Assembly: GCA_964007475.1 (NCBI GenBank)
Contig: OZ023273.1
Span: 114,127,812 to 114,191,811, forward strand
Source: Hybos culiciformis
Taxonomy: Eukaryota > Arthropoda > Insecta > Diptera > Hybotidae
Length of the DNA stretch: 64,000 nucleotides
Reading direction: 5' to 3'
This document shows, one piece after another, positions 38,701-50,474 of the stretch. The notes below the pieces were generated by a model. It worked only from the letters and a program-made list of their open reading frames with translations, was not told where the DNA came from and did no database searches. The position numbers and the translations under genes were made by a program. Position 1 is the stretch's first letter, and every line of letters starts with the position of its first letter.

Positions 38701-39293
38701 TTTTAAATTTAAATTATCGTTTCAACATACAAACGTACCCTGACGAAGTAATGTAAGACAATATATATTTCATATATTATCTGAAGCCGATAGGTCGTTG
38801 TATGCTGATTGTTTTTAATTTGAGTAATTTTTTTTTTTTTTTGATTCATTTTGAATCTTCATGAAATGTCTTAGTTGACGCCGGAGGAAGTAGTAGGATA
38901 TTTTCCACTAATTCTTCTTCTTCTTCTTATTATATTTTTAATTTTTTTAATTTACTCTTTCTTCTTATATTTACTCTCTTTTTTTAAAAAAATTTTACTA
39001 GGGAAACTATTCTTTGTGTTATGTTATATGTCACTAGTGATTTCGTTGTTTATCAGAAACGAGACTTGTTCTTATTGTTTTATGTTTGTTTTTTCTATAA
39101 TTCTTTTTTTTCTATTCTGATGCTTGATTTAAGCATCGTTTGGTGGTAATATTAAGATTCCATTGCATGCTTCGTACCGAGCCCTCTCCTCTCATATTAG
39201 CATGTATATGAGCGTGATGGTAAAGTTTTCATGGAAATTTATTGCCTTGAAGTGCAGTGGTGTTAGGATACACCCCAACTCATTATTATTATT
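38701..39293 (+). mobile_element. Probable retroelement 3' end inserted in block spacer
   Basis: The block reads TTTTTGTTATTGTTATGAACAGTC without interruption at about 24050. Here about 590 bp are inserted after GTTATTGTTAT, ending in TCATTATTATTATTA before AACAGTC. A simple ATT tail and possible imperfect duplication of TTATTGTTAT fit a target-primed retroelement. It contains CCTGACGAAG and TGACGCCGGAGGAAGTAGTA but no convincing protein; an open frame at 38875-39120 is hydrophobic low complexity. Confidence 0.45.
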
Positions 39294-39536
39294 AACAGTC
39301 AAAAATTGATCAAGTGTTTTAACATTATTCGACTTGAGGAGCCTGTTTTATATTCTTCAATCACACACGTGTAAAAGCAAATTTTCTCGATGCTTACGTA
39401 TAATATATCAATACTTAATTTTCGCCAAAATAAATATGATAACGTATAATATATGACAATTTTTTTATTTCATAATTATTGTGTATCATAATTGTATTAA
39501 TTTTTATTTTTTATTTTTTTATTAAATTTTTTTTCT

Positions 39537-41437
39537 TCAAACATCAATTTTGGTTTTGACTAACATTTTTTCACGTGATTTATTGAAAAGCTTTAAAAGT
39601 GCAAATACTGTTCCGTTTTGTAAAATTGAAGAAGCTATCATCAATATGACAATTTTCCTAGTTGTAAATAAACCGTGAATCTTATCATTTATCCTCAGAA
39701 TCTTCGTTGTTATCAAGAGTTCTTCAAACTAAAAGAAAAAAAATTTAATTAAAATTATTATTTTATTATTTTTATAAACAACATTGTCTAAACCGGAAAA
39801 AATAATTTTTTTTTGAGCTCGTGAAAAAAAACCGACTATATGTTTTTACTAACGTCTTTCCGTTGTCTGTCGCCTACTTAAGTCCTTATAAATATTTCAC
39901 TACCTATGGCTGATTTCGATCGTTTACATGTCGAAATATGCGCAATATCATAAACTTTCAGTCAATGCAAAGTGTGAGATTCTTTAAGTCAGGGCAACGG
40001 AGCTATAAGCACTCAACCAGTGACAGGTATAAATTAATTTTAAAATTTATGTTATTTTAAGTTTTTGTATGGATTTTGATTAAAATGAGCATGAATCTCG
40101 ATAAAAGGAAATTAAAATAGGCAATGTAGTCTATTACCTAGAAGCATTCGGACTGGGGGCTGAAAACGGATTTCGATTAAAGCTATATGAACAAAGATTG
40201 CTATTAGAAAATATAAAAAAAATTCTGGAAATAAAGCGCAATCTACTTCATTTATGAGATGGGCCTTTTTTTATCAAATAACTCAAATTTCAACTAATTA
40301 CAATTTCTAAATTTTTGTGACAATCATTTTAAGTTACATTTACTTTTACAGTACAGATAATAATACAGTGTTTAAAACATGAAAATAATTTCATAACTAT
40401 TTTACCATTTTATTTATAGAGTCTTTATTATAATCATTAATTATATCAATTTCAAGACTATCGATAAAGCTGTCACACTTTTTTAAAGTTAAATCAATAC
40501 AAATTATTAGGATTGTAATTTGACAGAAATAAAGTACCACATCACGTGTTGCAGAGTTACGTGAATATAAACTTAAATAATAATAATCATTTAAAACCAA
40601 CAAATAATGATAAACTGCATGAAAGTAATAAATAATCAAAACACCAAGGAACATAAACTGAAATATGAAATTAAATCTATTATAGATTCTAACGATTTTC
40701 TTAAATGATTTTAAAATATTTTCCAACCAGTGATTTAAATATTCTTCAATATTTTTATCATTTTGATTATTTTTTATTAAGCTTTGAAAATCTTGGAAAT
40801 ATTTTCTCAAACTATCAAAAAGGATCCCAAGGAATAAATAACCAAATGTACTTAAAGTAAAAAAAATAGATAAAATTATATCTGAATTGAAAAATTTAGG
40901 AAACACAATATGTTTAATACTACGAAAATCATTAAAATATTTTAAAGCAGAAACATTGCAATATGTAAATGTAGCGAAAAATTGTATTAAAATTAATAAA
41001 ATCATTTTGAAATCAATTGCATTATTAAAATTGTTAGTTAAGTTTTTTAAATATTTATAAACTTTAAAAAAGATGTTTAACTCGTTAATTATGTTTTGAA
41101 TCGTGAAAATTTGAACAAATAAAATAAATGACGCACATAAAGATGAAAATTTTGAATCAAACATTACAATGAAAATAATTAATTTTTTTTTTTCAATTAC
41201 TTTTATAAAATTTATAATGGGATGAATTAAATTAAATATAATTATAATTTTAAATAATATAATCAAACTTATTAAGAATTTATTATACGATTTTATTATT
41301 GAGTCTCTAAAATTTATATTAAATGCACAAAATGTAAAAATTTTTGAAAAATAATAATAAAAACAAAATAAAAAAATAAAAATTTTATATTGATTTTCTT
41401 TCGAGAACATCTCGAATTGAAATGTGAAATATAACAT
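39537..41437 (-). CDS. Gustatory receptor-like protein GrL8
   Basis: Predicted gustatory receptor-type chemoreceptor, GrL4-type. Exon 1 runs from 41437 (preferred Met 41410, MFSKENQYKIFIFLF) to 40406, ending ATG|GTAAAA. Exon 2 runs from 39728 to 39537 (63 codons plus stop), the longest C-terminus in the cluster. The phase-0 intron is 677 bp and contains the antisense relic at 40105-40265. About 398 residues. The final motif is TVFALLKLF. It keeps STFGYLFLGILFDSL and YFCQITILIICIDL. The middle third (near residues 160-185) is the most divergent part relative to GrL4 and GrL6, in the loop and helix ahead of the conserved GYLF motif. The frame is intact. Confidence 0.83.
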
Positions 41438-41876
41438 TGAAATAAAATCTGGTGCCTATATATGGCTTTCTTAATTATTTTAATTAAATTAATAATTAAC
41501 TACAAAATAATAAATAAACAAGTTACAATATCAATTATTATTTGTATAAAAAATGTTAAGGACAGTATCTTTTAAATACTTTGCACTTTTACCAATTTTT
41601 TGTCCGTTTTCAACCCAACTGAACATTTTTTGAACGTAATTTGATATAAATAGTCTTATTCTATAGTTTGTTTTATTCAAACCAGTTTTAACGCCGAGTT
41701 TGAATCCTTGAAGACAATCGGAAGCAAAACTTTTTTTTCGCCTCCTTGAATCAACATAAGCGTTATTATTTTCAATTCATAAAATTACTCAAAAATGAAA
41801 CAGAAACTCAAATTTTAATAGACATTTTCGTAAATTGTACACCATTGAAATTAATAACCTTATAATACTTATTTTC

Positions 41877-42814
41877 GGGAGTGATAAGAAAACCCGAAAA
41901 AAAAAAATATATCGAATAAAAAACCCTCGAAAAAAAACCTTGAAAAAAAAAACTCGAAAAAAAAAACTTCGAAAAAAAAACCTCGAAGGAAATAAAAAAA
42001 ACTCGAAAAAAAACCTCGAAAAGCCAGGGAGCCGTAAAACTAAAGTTTTTAAGCTAGAGTTATGTAAAAAAAATTAATTTTATGATTTCAATATTTATTT
42101 TACAAACGGCACAACATAAAAATTTCTTCTTTTCCAAAAAAAATTATATTTTTATTCAATATTAATGGAAAATTAACAAAAAAGTAATTAAAGATTAATG
42201 CCGTGCAAAAAATTTAAATGAGAACGATCTTCTCTCTCTTCAAAAATTTGTAAAAGACGTTTCTTCTTTTTAATGTATTGTAGTCGAATTTTCGAGCTTT
42301 GTCCCGCATCCAGCCTCAATAACTTAACAACTTAACCATCACCTGCTCTTTTCCGAGCAACGTTATGAGTCTGTATAACCCCCGGTGTGTCTTGCCAGCT
42401 AAACTTTTAAGTCGCCGATGCCATGCTTCTACGCTATTTTGCGTCCTAGGCAAATTATGCTGAAGCAGGTGCAAAAATTAGGGGGATACGGCGGCTTTTT
42501 ATTTTGAAAACCTTTTCCAATTCGATTGATAATTTTTTTTTTGATATGAAGTTGTTTGAAGGTGTGTTTAATAGTAAAAGATAAGCGACTAAGAAAGAAC
42601 CTCGAAGTTTTTTTTTTTTTTTTTAGCCGCGGCTCGCTGCAAAAAAAAAAAAAAAAATTTCGAGGTTTTTTCATTTCGAGGTTTTTTTTTTCGGGGTTTT
42701 TTTTTCAAAGTTTTTATTTTCGAGTTTTTTTTTGTTCGCGGTTTTTTTTTCGTGGTTTTTTTTTTCGAGGTTTCTTTTTTCGAGGTTTTTTTTTCGAGGT
42801 AGAACCCCAGACCC
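41877..42814. mobile_element. Foldback-type element with 9-bp target duplication, copy 2
   Basis: A 938-bp insert flanked by CTTATTTTC at 41868-41876 and 42815-42823, at exactly the same block position as the element at 18903-22434. It has the same GGGAGTGATAAGAAAACCCG start, the same ACCCCAGACCCC end and the same inverted A-rich minisatellite arms (41895-42025 and 42600-42800). The interior (42026-42600) is entirely different from copy 1 and lacks the large palindrome. Lysine- and phenylalanine-rich open frames over the arms are low-complexity artefacts. Confidence 0.7.
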
Positions 42815-42823
42815 CTTATTTTC

Positions 42824-43170
42824 ATATTGAAATTCGTTAAAAATTGTAGAATATAAAATTTTAAACACTTAAATATTTTGTGAATCGTTAAAATTGGAAA
42901 AAATAAAATAACTGACATACAATATAAACATGGAATAATTGTATTTAAAATTAGTAAGAAATTAATTATTTTTTTTTTTTTTAAGTTTAATGCAATTGAA
43001 ATTATATGTAACATAATGTCTGAATTTCGAAAAAGAAATGAATATTTAAACAATTTTTGGAAAAAACTAAAAATAAGGATAAGAAGAAAATAAAAATACA
43101 AAAATAATGACAAAAACAGCTTTGTAATAATAAAATTGTAATAAAAACTAGAAATAAGTAGAGTCATTTT
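42824..43170 (-). pseudogene. Decayed GrL3-type receptor fragment
   Basis: Very similar to the fragment at 22444-22900, including SVILFFPILTIHKIFKCLKF-like sequence and the YFYFLLILIF N-terminal remnant. It ends at the foldback arm at 43257. Confidence 0.6.
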
Positions 43171-43256
43171 TATGTTTAGAAGAAAAGTAGATGTAAGCCT
43201 AAGCTCTGTAAGATATTATAACATTAAGTTTATGCAAATGAATTTCAAACAAATTA

Positions 43257-43380
43257 AAAAAAAAAACACACGAAGCAGTCATAGAACTGCCGACAGAAGT
43301 TAATACTTAAAAGATTTAAACTATGAAATAGCAGTGGCTACAAATGATGGGCTACTCAGTACAAAATGTAAATTAAATTA
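43257..43380. repeat. Foldback repeat, single arm
   Basis: One arm of the AACACACGAAGCAGTCATAG family followed by GTACAAAATGTAAATTA, without its mirror. It is followed at about 43418 by GGGACTGTTCACATATTACG and CCTCCCCCC, which looks like the end of another, unidentified repeat. Confidence 0.65.
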
Positions 43381-43494
43381 AAAATCAATTTTATTGAAGG
43401 CAAGATTTTGTATTAGGGACTGTTCACATATTACGTAACGCTTTTTTTGCCGTTTTTTAACCTCCCCCCATAGTAACAGATCGTAACAAATTGT

Positions 43495-43835
43495 TGGTCA
43501 GGTAATCTTTATTTCACCCATTTCACCGAAGCTACCTATTTTGAAAAAAAAAAAAATTTTTTGTAAATTTTGAGCTGGGACGACCTTAACCGTAGCTCTC
43601 TACCCAAAATTTTTGGTCAGGTAATCTTTATTTCACCGGAGCTAGCTATTTTGAAAAAATTTTTTTTTTGCATATTTTGAGCCGGGAAGACCCTAACCGG
43701 AGCTCCTTACCCAAAATTTTTGGTCAGGTAATCTTTATTTCACCGAAGCTACCTATTTTGAAAAAAAATTTATTTTGTAAATTTAACCGTAGCTTCCCAG
43801 CCAAAATTTTTGGTCAGATAATCTTTATTTCATCA
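43495..43835 (+). repeat. Diverged copies of the 107-bp satellite
   Basis: Three to four diverged units with CACCGGAGCTA-CTATTTTG, CCGGGA-GACC-TAACCG and CCCAAAATTTTTGGTCAGGT. They are more similar to the units at 33440 than to the long array at 53456. Confidence 0.7.
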
Positions 43836-44590
43836 AAACTGAAACCACTGATCTTGGAGTTTTGTTGGATGAAAAATTGAACTTTGTTAAACATATCTAT
43901 TTTGTAGTGAATAAAGCTTTTCGTATTCTTGGTTTTATTAAACGGCAATCGAGAGAATTCAGTGATCCTTATGTCATGAAGCTTCTTTATTCCTCTTTTG
44001 TCCGTCCTATTTTAGAATATTCTTGCCAATTCTGGAATCCATTTTATGGTATTCATATCTCTAGACTTGAATCTGTCCAGAAAAATTTTCTTCGTTTTGC
44101 TTTGAGGCGCCTTAATTGGCAGGCCAACCTTAATTTACCTCCGTATTCTGACAGACTTCAACTTGTCAATCTTCCAAGTCTAGAGAGTAGAAGGGCTTAT
44201 TTGTCGTTCAGTTTTATCCACAAGGTTATCGAGGGCAAGATGACAAGTAGCTGTTTAATGTCTAACTGATTTTTTAATGTCACGTAGCCTTAGAAATTCC
44301 GATGTTATTTATATCAAATTTTCAAGAACGAACTATGGTCAAAATAGCCCACTAAGCTCCATGTTCAAAATTTATAACAGATTTCACTTTCTACTTCAAA
44401 CACATACTTTCGATAGTCCTTCTTTTAAAACTCAATTTTATGTTTTATCAGCTAGTTCAAATTAATTTGTGCAATATATATTATTATAGTATTTACTTAT
44501 ATTTAAATCATTTTTGTATATAATTTTTGTTTATTATTATTTTATTTTTTTATATTATTGTATTATTATTGTATATTTTATTTTTGAAGT
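43836..44590 (+). pseudogene. 5'-truncated Jockey-like LINE, end of ORF2 and 3' UTR
   Basis: The plus strand reads TDLGVLLDEKLNF, then SSFVRPILEYSCQFWNPFY, RLESVQKNFLRFALR and YSDRLQLVNLPSLESRR. This is the region just after the reverse transcriptase core in Jockey-like non-LTR elements (LE-Y-x-x-x-W, IE-x-VQ-x-FLR, R-L-x-L-x-x-L-x-x-RR). The frame stops at 44269, then resumes in another frame with SRSLRNSDVIYIKFSRTNYG to 44465, so a frameshift lies near 44250-44275. An AT-rich 3' tail follows. The 5' end is cut within the DLGV motif, as expected for incomplete reverse transcription. Confidence 0.8.
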
Positions 44591-45410
44591 TTATACTTCT
44601 TTAGGCGCGTTGTATGATATAATTGAGTAATTCTGTATGGGGTAAAGATTCATTTTCATTCTACTCATTCGACATTCGAAATCTAATTCGAACTGACATG
44701 GTTTTTGACGTTTCAATACTCAAAAAAATTAGTGGTCCACTCAATAATCATTTGTCATTTATAAAAACAAAATAATTTAGCGCGACAAATTTAAATTCAA
44801 ATTATTTTTTAAAAATTTTTCGTATACAAATTATTTAAAACTAAAAATTTTTTTTTTTTTTCAAAATAGGTAGTTCAATAATAATTTGTTATTTATTAAA
44901 AAAAAATAATTTGGCGCGAAAAATTTAAATTCAAATTAATTTTTAAAATCTTTCGTTTACAAATTATTTAAAACTAAATTTTTTTTTCCAAATAGAAGCT
45001 ACGGTTAGGTCGTGCCGGAGCAAAATATACGAAAAAATTTTTTTTTTCAATATAGGTAGCTCCGGTGAAATTAATATTACCTGAAAAAAAATTTTTGGGG
45101 TGGCGAGCTACGGTTAGGTCGTGCCGGAGCAAAATATACGATTTTTTTTTGTTATTTTAATAGGTCGCTCCGGTGAAATTAAGATTACCAGCCGAAAAAT
45201 TTTTGGGCAGGGAGGTACGGTTAGGTCGTGCCGACGCAAAATATACGAAAAAAATTTTTTTTTTCAAAATAGGTAGCTCCGGTGCAATTAATATTACCTG
45301 AAAAAAAAATTTTGGGTGGGGAGCTACGGTTAGGTCGTGCGGGAGCAAAATATACGAAAATTTTTGGGCAGGGAGCTACGGTTAGGTCGTGACGGCGCAA
45401 AATATACAAA
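44586..45410 (-). mobile_element. Satellite-bearing element, inverted partial copy
   Basis: This is the reverse complement of the right part of the array at 53456-55650. It holds the terminal part with GAAGTTTATACTTCTTTAGG and ACGCGCCTAAAG-type ends (44586-44700), two related AATTTGGCGCG-x-AAATTTAAATTCAAATT stretches (44770-44990), and four to five satellite units (44995-45400) with TACGGTTAGGTCGTGCCGG. The same order on both sides shows the satellite is an internal part of a mobile unit. Confidence 0.65.
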
Positions 45411-45484
45411 AAAAAAACACACGAAGCAGTCATAGAACTGCCGACAGAAGTTTATACTTAAAGATTTAAACTATGAAATAACAG
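45410..45484. repeat. Foldback repeat, single arm
   Basis: One arm, AACACACGAAGCAGTCATAG to AACTATGAAATAACAGT, joins directly to block spacer at AATAAATAGTCCG (45485). It removes the 5' part of this block copy. Confidence 0.7.
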
Positions 45485-45844
45485 TAATAAATAGTCCGTT
45501 TTTCATTTTCGTTGGAAAGGGAGCCAAAAAAAACGGAAAAGAAGATCGGTGCATTTTTGTTATGTTATGAACAGTCGAAAATTGATCAAGAAAATTGATC
45601 GAATTGAGGCTTGAGGAGCCTGTTTAATATTCTTCAATCACACACGTGTAAAAGCACATTTCCTCGATGCTTATGTATAATATATCAATACTTAATTTTC
45701 GGCAAAATAAATATGATAAGGTATAATATTTAGACAAATTTTTTATTTCATAATTATTGATTATTGTGTATCATAATTTGTATTAATTTTTATTTTTATT
45801 TTTTTATTAAATTTTTTTTCTTCAAACATCAATTTTGGTTTTGA

Positions 45845-47701
45845 TTACATTTTTTCACGTGATTTATCGAAAAGCTTTAAAAGTGCAAATATTGTTCCGT
45901 TTTGTAAGGTTGAAGCAGCTATCATCAATATGACAGTTTTCCTAGTTGTCAATAAACCGTGAATCTTATCATTTATCCTCAGAATCTTCGTTGTTATCAA
46001 GAGTTCTTCAAACTAAAACAAAAAAATTAAATTAAAATAATTATTTTTTTTATTTTTATAAACAACTTTGTCTAAACTGCGAAAAGCAATATTTTTGAGC
46101 TCGTTTTGCATCTAAAATGAAAAAAACCGACTATATGTTTTTACTAACGTCTTTCCTTATCTCTGTCGCCTACTTGAGTCCTTATAAATATTTTACTACC
46201 TATGGCTGATTTCGATCGTTACATGTCGAAATATGCGCAATTTCATAAACTCAGCCAATGCAAAGTTAGAGATTCTTTAAGTCCGGGCAACGGAGCTATA
46301 AGCACTCAACCAGCGCCAGATATAAATTATAATTTCACACATAATTTGTGTTATTTTAAGTTTTTGTATGGATTTTGATGAAAATTAGAGCATGAATCTC
46401 GATAAAAGGAAATTAAAATAGGCAATGTAGTCTATTACCTAGAAGCATTCGGACTGGGGGCTGAAAACGGATTTCGATTAAAGCTATATGAACAAAGATT
46501 GCTATTAGAAAATATAAAAAAAATTCTGGAAATAAAGCGGAATCTACTTCATTTATGAGATGGGCCTTTTTTTATCAAATAACTCAAATTTCAACTAATT
46601 ACAATTTCTTAATTTTTGTGACAATCCGTTTAAGTTACATTTACTTTTACAGTACAGATAATAATACAGTGTTTAAAACAAATTTTCTTATAGTTTCATT
46701 ACCATTTTATTTATAGAGCTTTTATTATAAACATTAATTATATCAATTTCAAGACTATCGATAAAGCGATCATACTTTTTTAAAGTTAAATCAATACAAA
46801 TTATTAGGATTGTAATTTGAAAGAAATAAAGTACCACATCACGTGTAGCAGAGTTACGATAATATAATAAATAATAATTATCATTTAATACCAACATATA
46901 ATGATAAACTGCTTGAAAGTAATAAATAATCAAAACACCAAGGAACATAAACTGAAATATGAAATTAAATCTATTATAGATTTTAACGATTTTCTTAAAT
47001 GATTTTAAAATATTTTCCAACCGATGATTTAAATACTCTTCAATATTTTTATCATTTTGAGAATTTTTTATTAAGCTTTGAAAATCTTGGAAATATTTTG
47101 TCAAACTATCAAAAAGGATCCCAATGAATAAATAAACAAATGAACTCAAAGTTAAAGAAATTGATAAAATTATATAAGCATTAAAAATATCAGAAAACAC
47201 AAATTTAATATAACGATAATCATCTAATAATTTTATCGAAGAAAATTCGAAATGTATACAATTAGCAAAAAATTGTATTAAAATTAATAAAATCATTTTG
47301 AAATCAATTGCATTATTAAAATTGTTAGTTATTTTTTTTAAATATTTATAAACTTTAAAATTTTTTTTTAAATGTTTAATTATTTTTTGAATCGTCAAAA
47401 TTTGAAAAAATAAAATAAATGACGCCCATAAAGATGGAAATGTTGTATTAAATAATGCAATGAAAATAATTAAATTTAGTTTTTCAATTAGTTTAATATA
47501 AAATATAATAGGATGAATTAAATTAAATATAATTATAATTTTAAATAATATAATCAAACTTATTAAGAGTTTATTATACGGTTTTATTACTGAGTCTCTA
47601 AAATTTATAGTAAATGCACAAAATGAAAAAAATTTTGAAAAATAATAATAAAATCCAAATAAAAAAATAAAAATTTTATATTGATTTTCTTTCGAGAGCA
47701 T
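45845..47701 (-). CDS. Gustatory receptor-like protein GrL9
   Basis: Predicted gustatory receptor-type chemoreceptor, GrL4-type. Exon 1 runs from 47701 (MLSKENQYKIFIFLFGFYYY) to 46703, ending ATG|GTAATG. Exon 2 runs from 46012 to 45845 (55 codons plus stop). The phase-0 intron is 690 bp. About 388 residues. The terminal exon has GLLTTRKTVILMIAASTL, where other members have GLFTT, and ends TIFALLKLF. A TAA after REKM gives a short tail like that of GrL5. The 5' leader differs slightly (CTGGAATTG for CTCGAATTG), so no upstream in-frame Met exists; this supports MLSKEN as the start for the family. The frame is intact. The intron carries the antisense relic at 46406-46565, which has stops. Confidence 0.83.
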
Positions 47702-48179
47702 CTGGAATTGAACTGTGAAATTAACATTGAAATAAAATGTGGTATATATGGCTTTCTTAATTATTTCAATTAAATTAATAATTAACTACAAAATAATAAG
47801 TAAACATGTTACAATATCAATTATTATTTGTATAAAAAATGTTTAATACAGTACCTTTTAAAGGAAATATAAAGCCTGCTTAAATATTTTTCACTTTAAC
47901 CAATTTTTTGTCTTTTTTCAATCCAACTGAACATTTCTGCATCATTTAATTTAATACCTACTCTTATACTATAGTTTTTATCGAAACTTATTTCAACGCC
48001 CTGTTCGAATCCTTGGAAACAATCGGAACCAAAATCATTGTTTAACCTCCTTAAATCAATATACATATAAGCGTTATTCTTTTCAATTGTATTGTAAATT
48101 TCATAAAATTACTCAAAAATTAAACAGAAAATTAAATGTTATTACTGATAATAGAAAAATTTGTAAATTGTACCGGCTA

Positions 48180-48345
48180 CATGATATAACCTCGAATGTC
48201 ATATCGCGAAACTTTTTTGTCATAACCGCGAATCCCACTGACCAACCGCAAATCCCACTGACCAACCACCCGCCCGTCGCCCTGCTGCTCCCCCTCCGTG
48301 TGCTTACCTCACAACATTTTTTTCGAGGTCTTATTTGAGTTTTCA
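48180..48345. repeat. GC-rich insert with a 20-bp tandem repeat
   Basis: Within AT-rich spacer, AATCCCACTGACCAACCGC occurs twice in tandem (48230-48270), followed by CACCCGCCCGTCGCCCTGCT. The same AAATCCCACTGACCAACCAC core forms the arms of the palindrome at 62090-62187. Open frames across it on both strands are not supported as genes. Confidence 0.5.
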
Positions 48346-48391
48346 AAATGATCGAATTTTTGTGTTTCGTGGTTATAACAAAAATTATATA

Positions 48392-49791
48392 CAGTGAAAC
48401 CTGTCTAAGACGGAAACTGTGTAAGACGGAAACCTGCATTAAACGGAACTTTTTTTGTGATTGTTGATTTTTCCATTCAAATCAACCCGTGTAAGACGGA
48501 AAATACCTTAAGACGGAAACGGACAGATTTTATGTCGTATTTACTATTAGTAAACCTGTGTAAAACGGAAAAATGAATCACTGTTTTTTTCCATGATTCT
48601 TTACTGGGTATATCATTTCACATTTGCTGGGAAAATATCAATCATATGTATATCATATGTAATTTTCTGCTGGGTATATTATTATCATTTTAAACAAATG
48701 TTGATCTAAATTATGATTTTCAAGATGAGAATATAACTGATAAACAAACTATGGATGCAGCTGTTTTTTTATTCAAAGGGGAGTTCGGAAGATGGTTGCA
48801 ACTACTATAACTATTGAATTTAAAAATTGTTGTTATCATTTTGTTCAAAAAAAAGCTAAACAAACAGTAATGCCAAACTATTTAATATAATATATATATT
48901 AATATATTAATATGTGTAGTGTATATGTATGTACCTATAAAAGTTCCTGAATTTATTAATTTAAGGTATACATATTTTATCTTTTGTTATATGACAGTTT
49001 GAATTTTTATGCCAAATTTTGTTATTTTATTTCAAACTAATGTTTAATCATAGCCGGGCAAAATACTTGTAATTTCAAAATAGTGTAATTCGAAATTACT
49101 AATTCAATTACATTTTGTAATTTGTAATGTGTAATTCAATTACATTGGTAGATTCGTAATTAGAAGAATGTAATTTTAATTCGTTAATTCATATTTGTAA
49201 TTTGTATTTAGTAATTTGTATTTCTATATACTTGTAATTTCAAAATACTTTTACTTCTTTCAAATTACTTAGCGTTAAAAATTTATCTCTTTACTTAACT
49301 GTAAAATTCGTATGTGTTAGAAATTCAAATAAAATAAAAAAAGTAAGCTTTCTTTTCGTGTTTTAATTTCTCAATCTCAATAGAACTTTTATTTTAAATT
49401 TTTTTATTTTTTTTTTCAATACTGGATAATTTGTAGTTGTAATTTTGTAATTTTAAATTACATTATTGTAATTGGAACCAAAAATAGTGTAATTTCAAAT
49501 TACTAATTTGTATTTTTTAATTAAACAAAAAATGTAATGTAATTTCAGTAATTTAATTTGAGGTAAATTTTTGTGTATTTTGTAATTTGTAATTTAAATA
49601 CATTCGCATGTATTTTTGCCCGGCTATGTGTTTAATAAACCAAATGTATAACATACATGTTAGACATACATACATTAAAAATTAAGAATCATTAAGAATA
49701 TTTTTTATTAACCCTGTGTAAGACGGGAAACCTGTCTAAGACGGAAATATTTCCCGGTCCGTTGAGGTTCCGTCTTAGGCAGGTTTCACTG
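48392..49791. mobile_element. Pogo/Tigger-like DNA transposon, non-autonomous
   Basis: Both ends read inward CAGTGAAACCTG-CTAAGACG with one mismatch in about 24 bases and are flanked by TA (48390-48391 and 49792-49793), as in the Tc1/mariner-pogo superfamily. Subterminal repeats of GTAAGACGGAAA occur near both ends. A short stretch near 48710-48790 reads DFQDENITDKQTMDAAVFLF, which resembles the acidic C-terminal tail of pogo-like transposases, but no catalytic domain remains. Total 1,400 bp, of which 580 bp plus an 8-bp duplication belong to a nested element. Confidence 0.8.
49049..49628. mobile_element. hAT-type MITE nested in the pogo-like element
   Basis: The ends CATAGCCGGGCAAAATAC and its near reverse complement (GTATTTTTGCCCGGCTATG) are flanked by TGTTTAAT at 49041-49048 and 49629-49636. 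An 8-bp duplication and short terminal inverted repeats are hAT features. The 580-bp interior is made almost entirely of TTTGTAATT/AATTACAAA words in both orientations and has no coding capacity. Confidence 0.82.
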
Positions 49792-49943
49792 TATATCGTT
49801 TTATTGTATCTTCAAATCACAAAAAAAATCAAATTAGTATACTTTTCAGCGCAAATAATGAATTTCCTTTACTCATTATTCTTATTCTTATAAATAATTC
49901 CCTTTCCTACATTCTAATGTTTTTTTAGGCGGTAAATTTAGTG

Positions 49944-50143
49944 NNNNNNNNNNNNNNNNNNNNNNNNNNNNNNNNNNNNNNNNNNNNNNNNNNNNNNNNN
50001 NNNNNNNNNNNNNNNNNNNNNNNNNNNNNNNNNNNNNNNNNNNNNNNNNNNNNNNNNNNNNNNNNNNNNNNNNNNNNNNNNNNNNNNNNNNNNNNNNNNN
50101 NNNNNNNNNNNNNNNNNNNNNNNNNNNNNNNNNNNNNNNNNNN
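49944..50143. other. Assembly gap
   Basis: Exactly 200 unknown bases (N), the conventional size for a gap of unknown length. TGTGTGTATATA sequence borders it on the right. It lies in the spacer below GrL10, so block sequence may be missing. Confidence 0.99.
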
Positions 50144-50474
50144 TGTGTGTATATATTATAGTAAAAGGTCCAAAAAAGTCAATGAAGAAGACCGGTGCAT
50201 TTTTGTTATTGTTATGCACAGTCCAAAATTATCGAGTTTTTTTAACATTATACGACTTGAGTCTTGGGCAGCCGTGTAAAAGGAAATTTCGTCGATGATT
50301 ACGTATATATATCAATACTTAATTTTCGGTAAAATAAATATGATAACGGAAAACATTTAGACAAATTTTTTATTTCATAATTATTGAATATCATAATTTT
50401 CATTAATTTTTGTTTTGTCATTTATTGATTTTATTCTTTTTTCTTCAAACATTAATTTTTGTTTTGAATAACTT

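Noticed and set aside
38875..39120. 81-codon hydrophobic frame
   Set aside because: It is made of TTC/CTT and T-run sequence in a probable retroelement 3' end; not a plausible membrane protein gene.
41835..43167. Lysine-rich and phenylalanine-rich open frames
   Set aside because: They run over the A-rich and T-rich minisatellite arms of the foldback element and are low-complexity artefacts, apart from short receptor remnants annotated separately.
48087..48439. Open frames of 83 and 108 codons on opposite strands
   Set aside because: They cross the GC-rich tandem repeat and the end of the pogo-like element; no domain and no continuity with neighbouring copies of the block.
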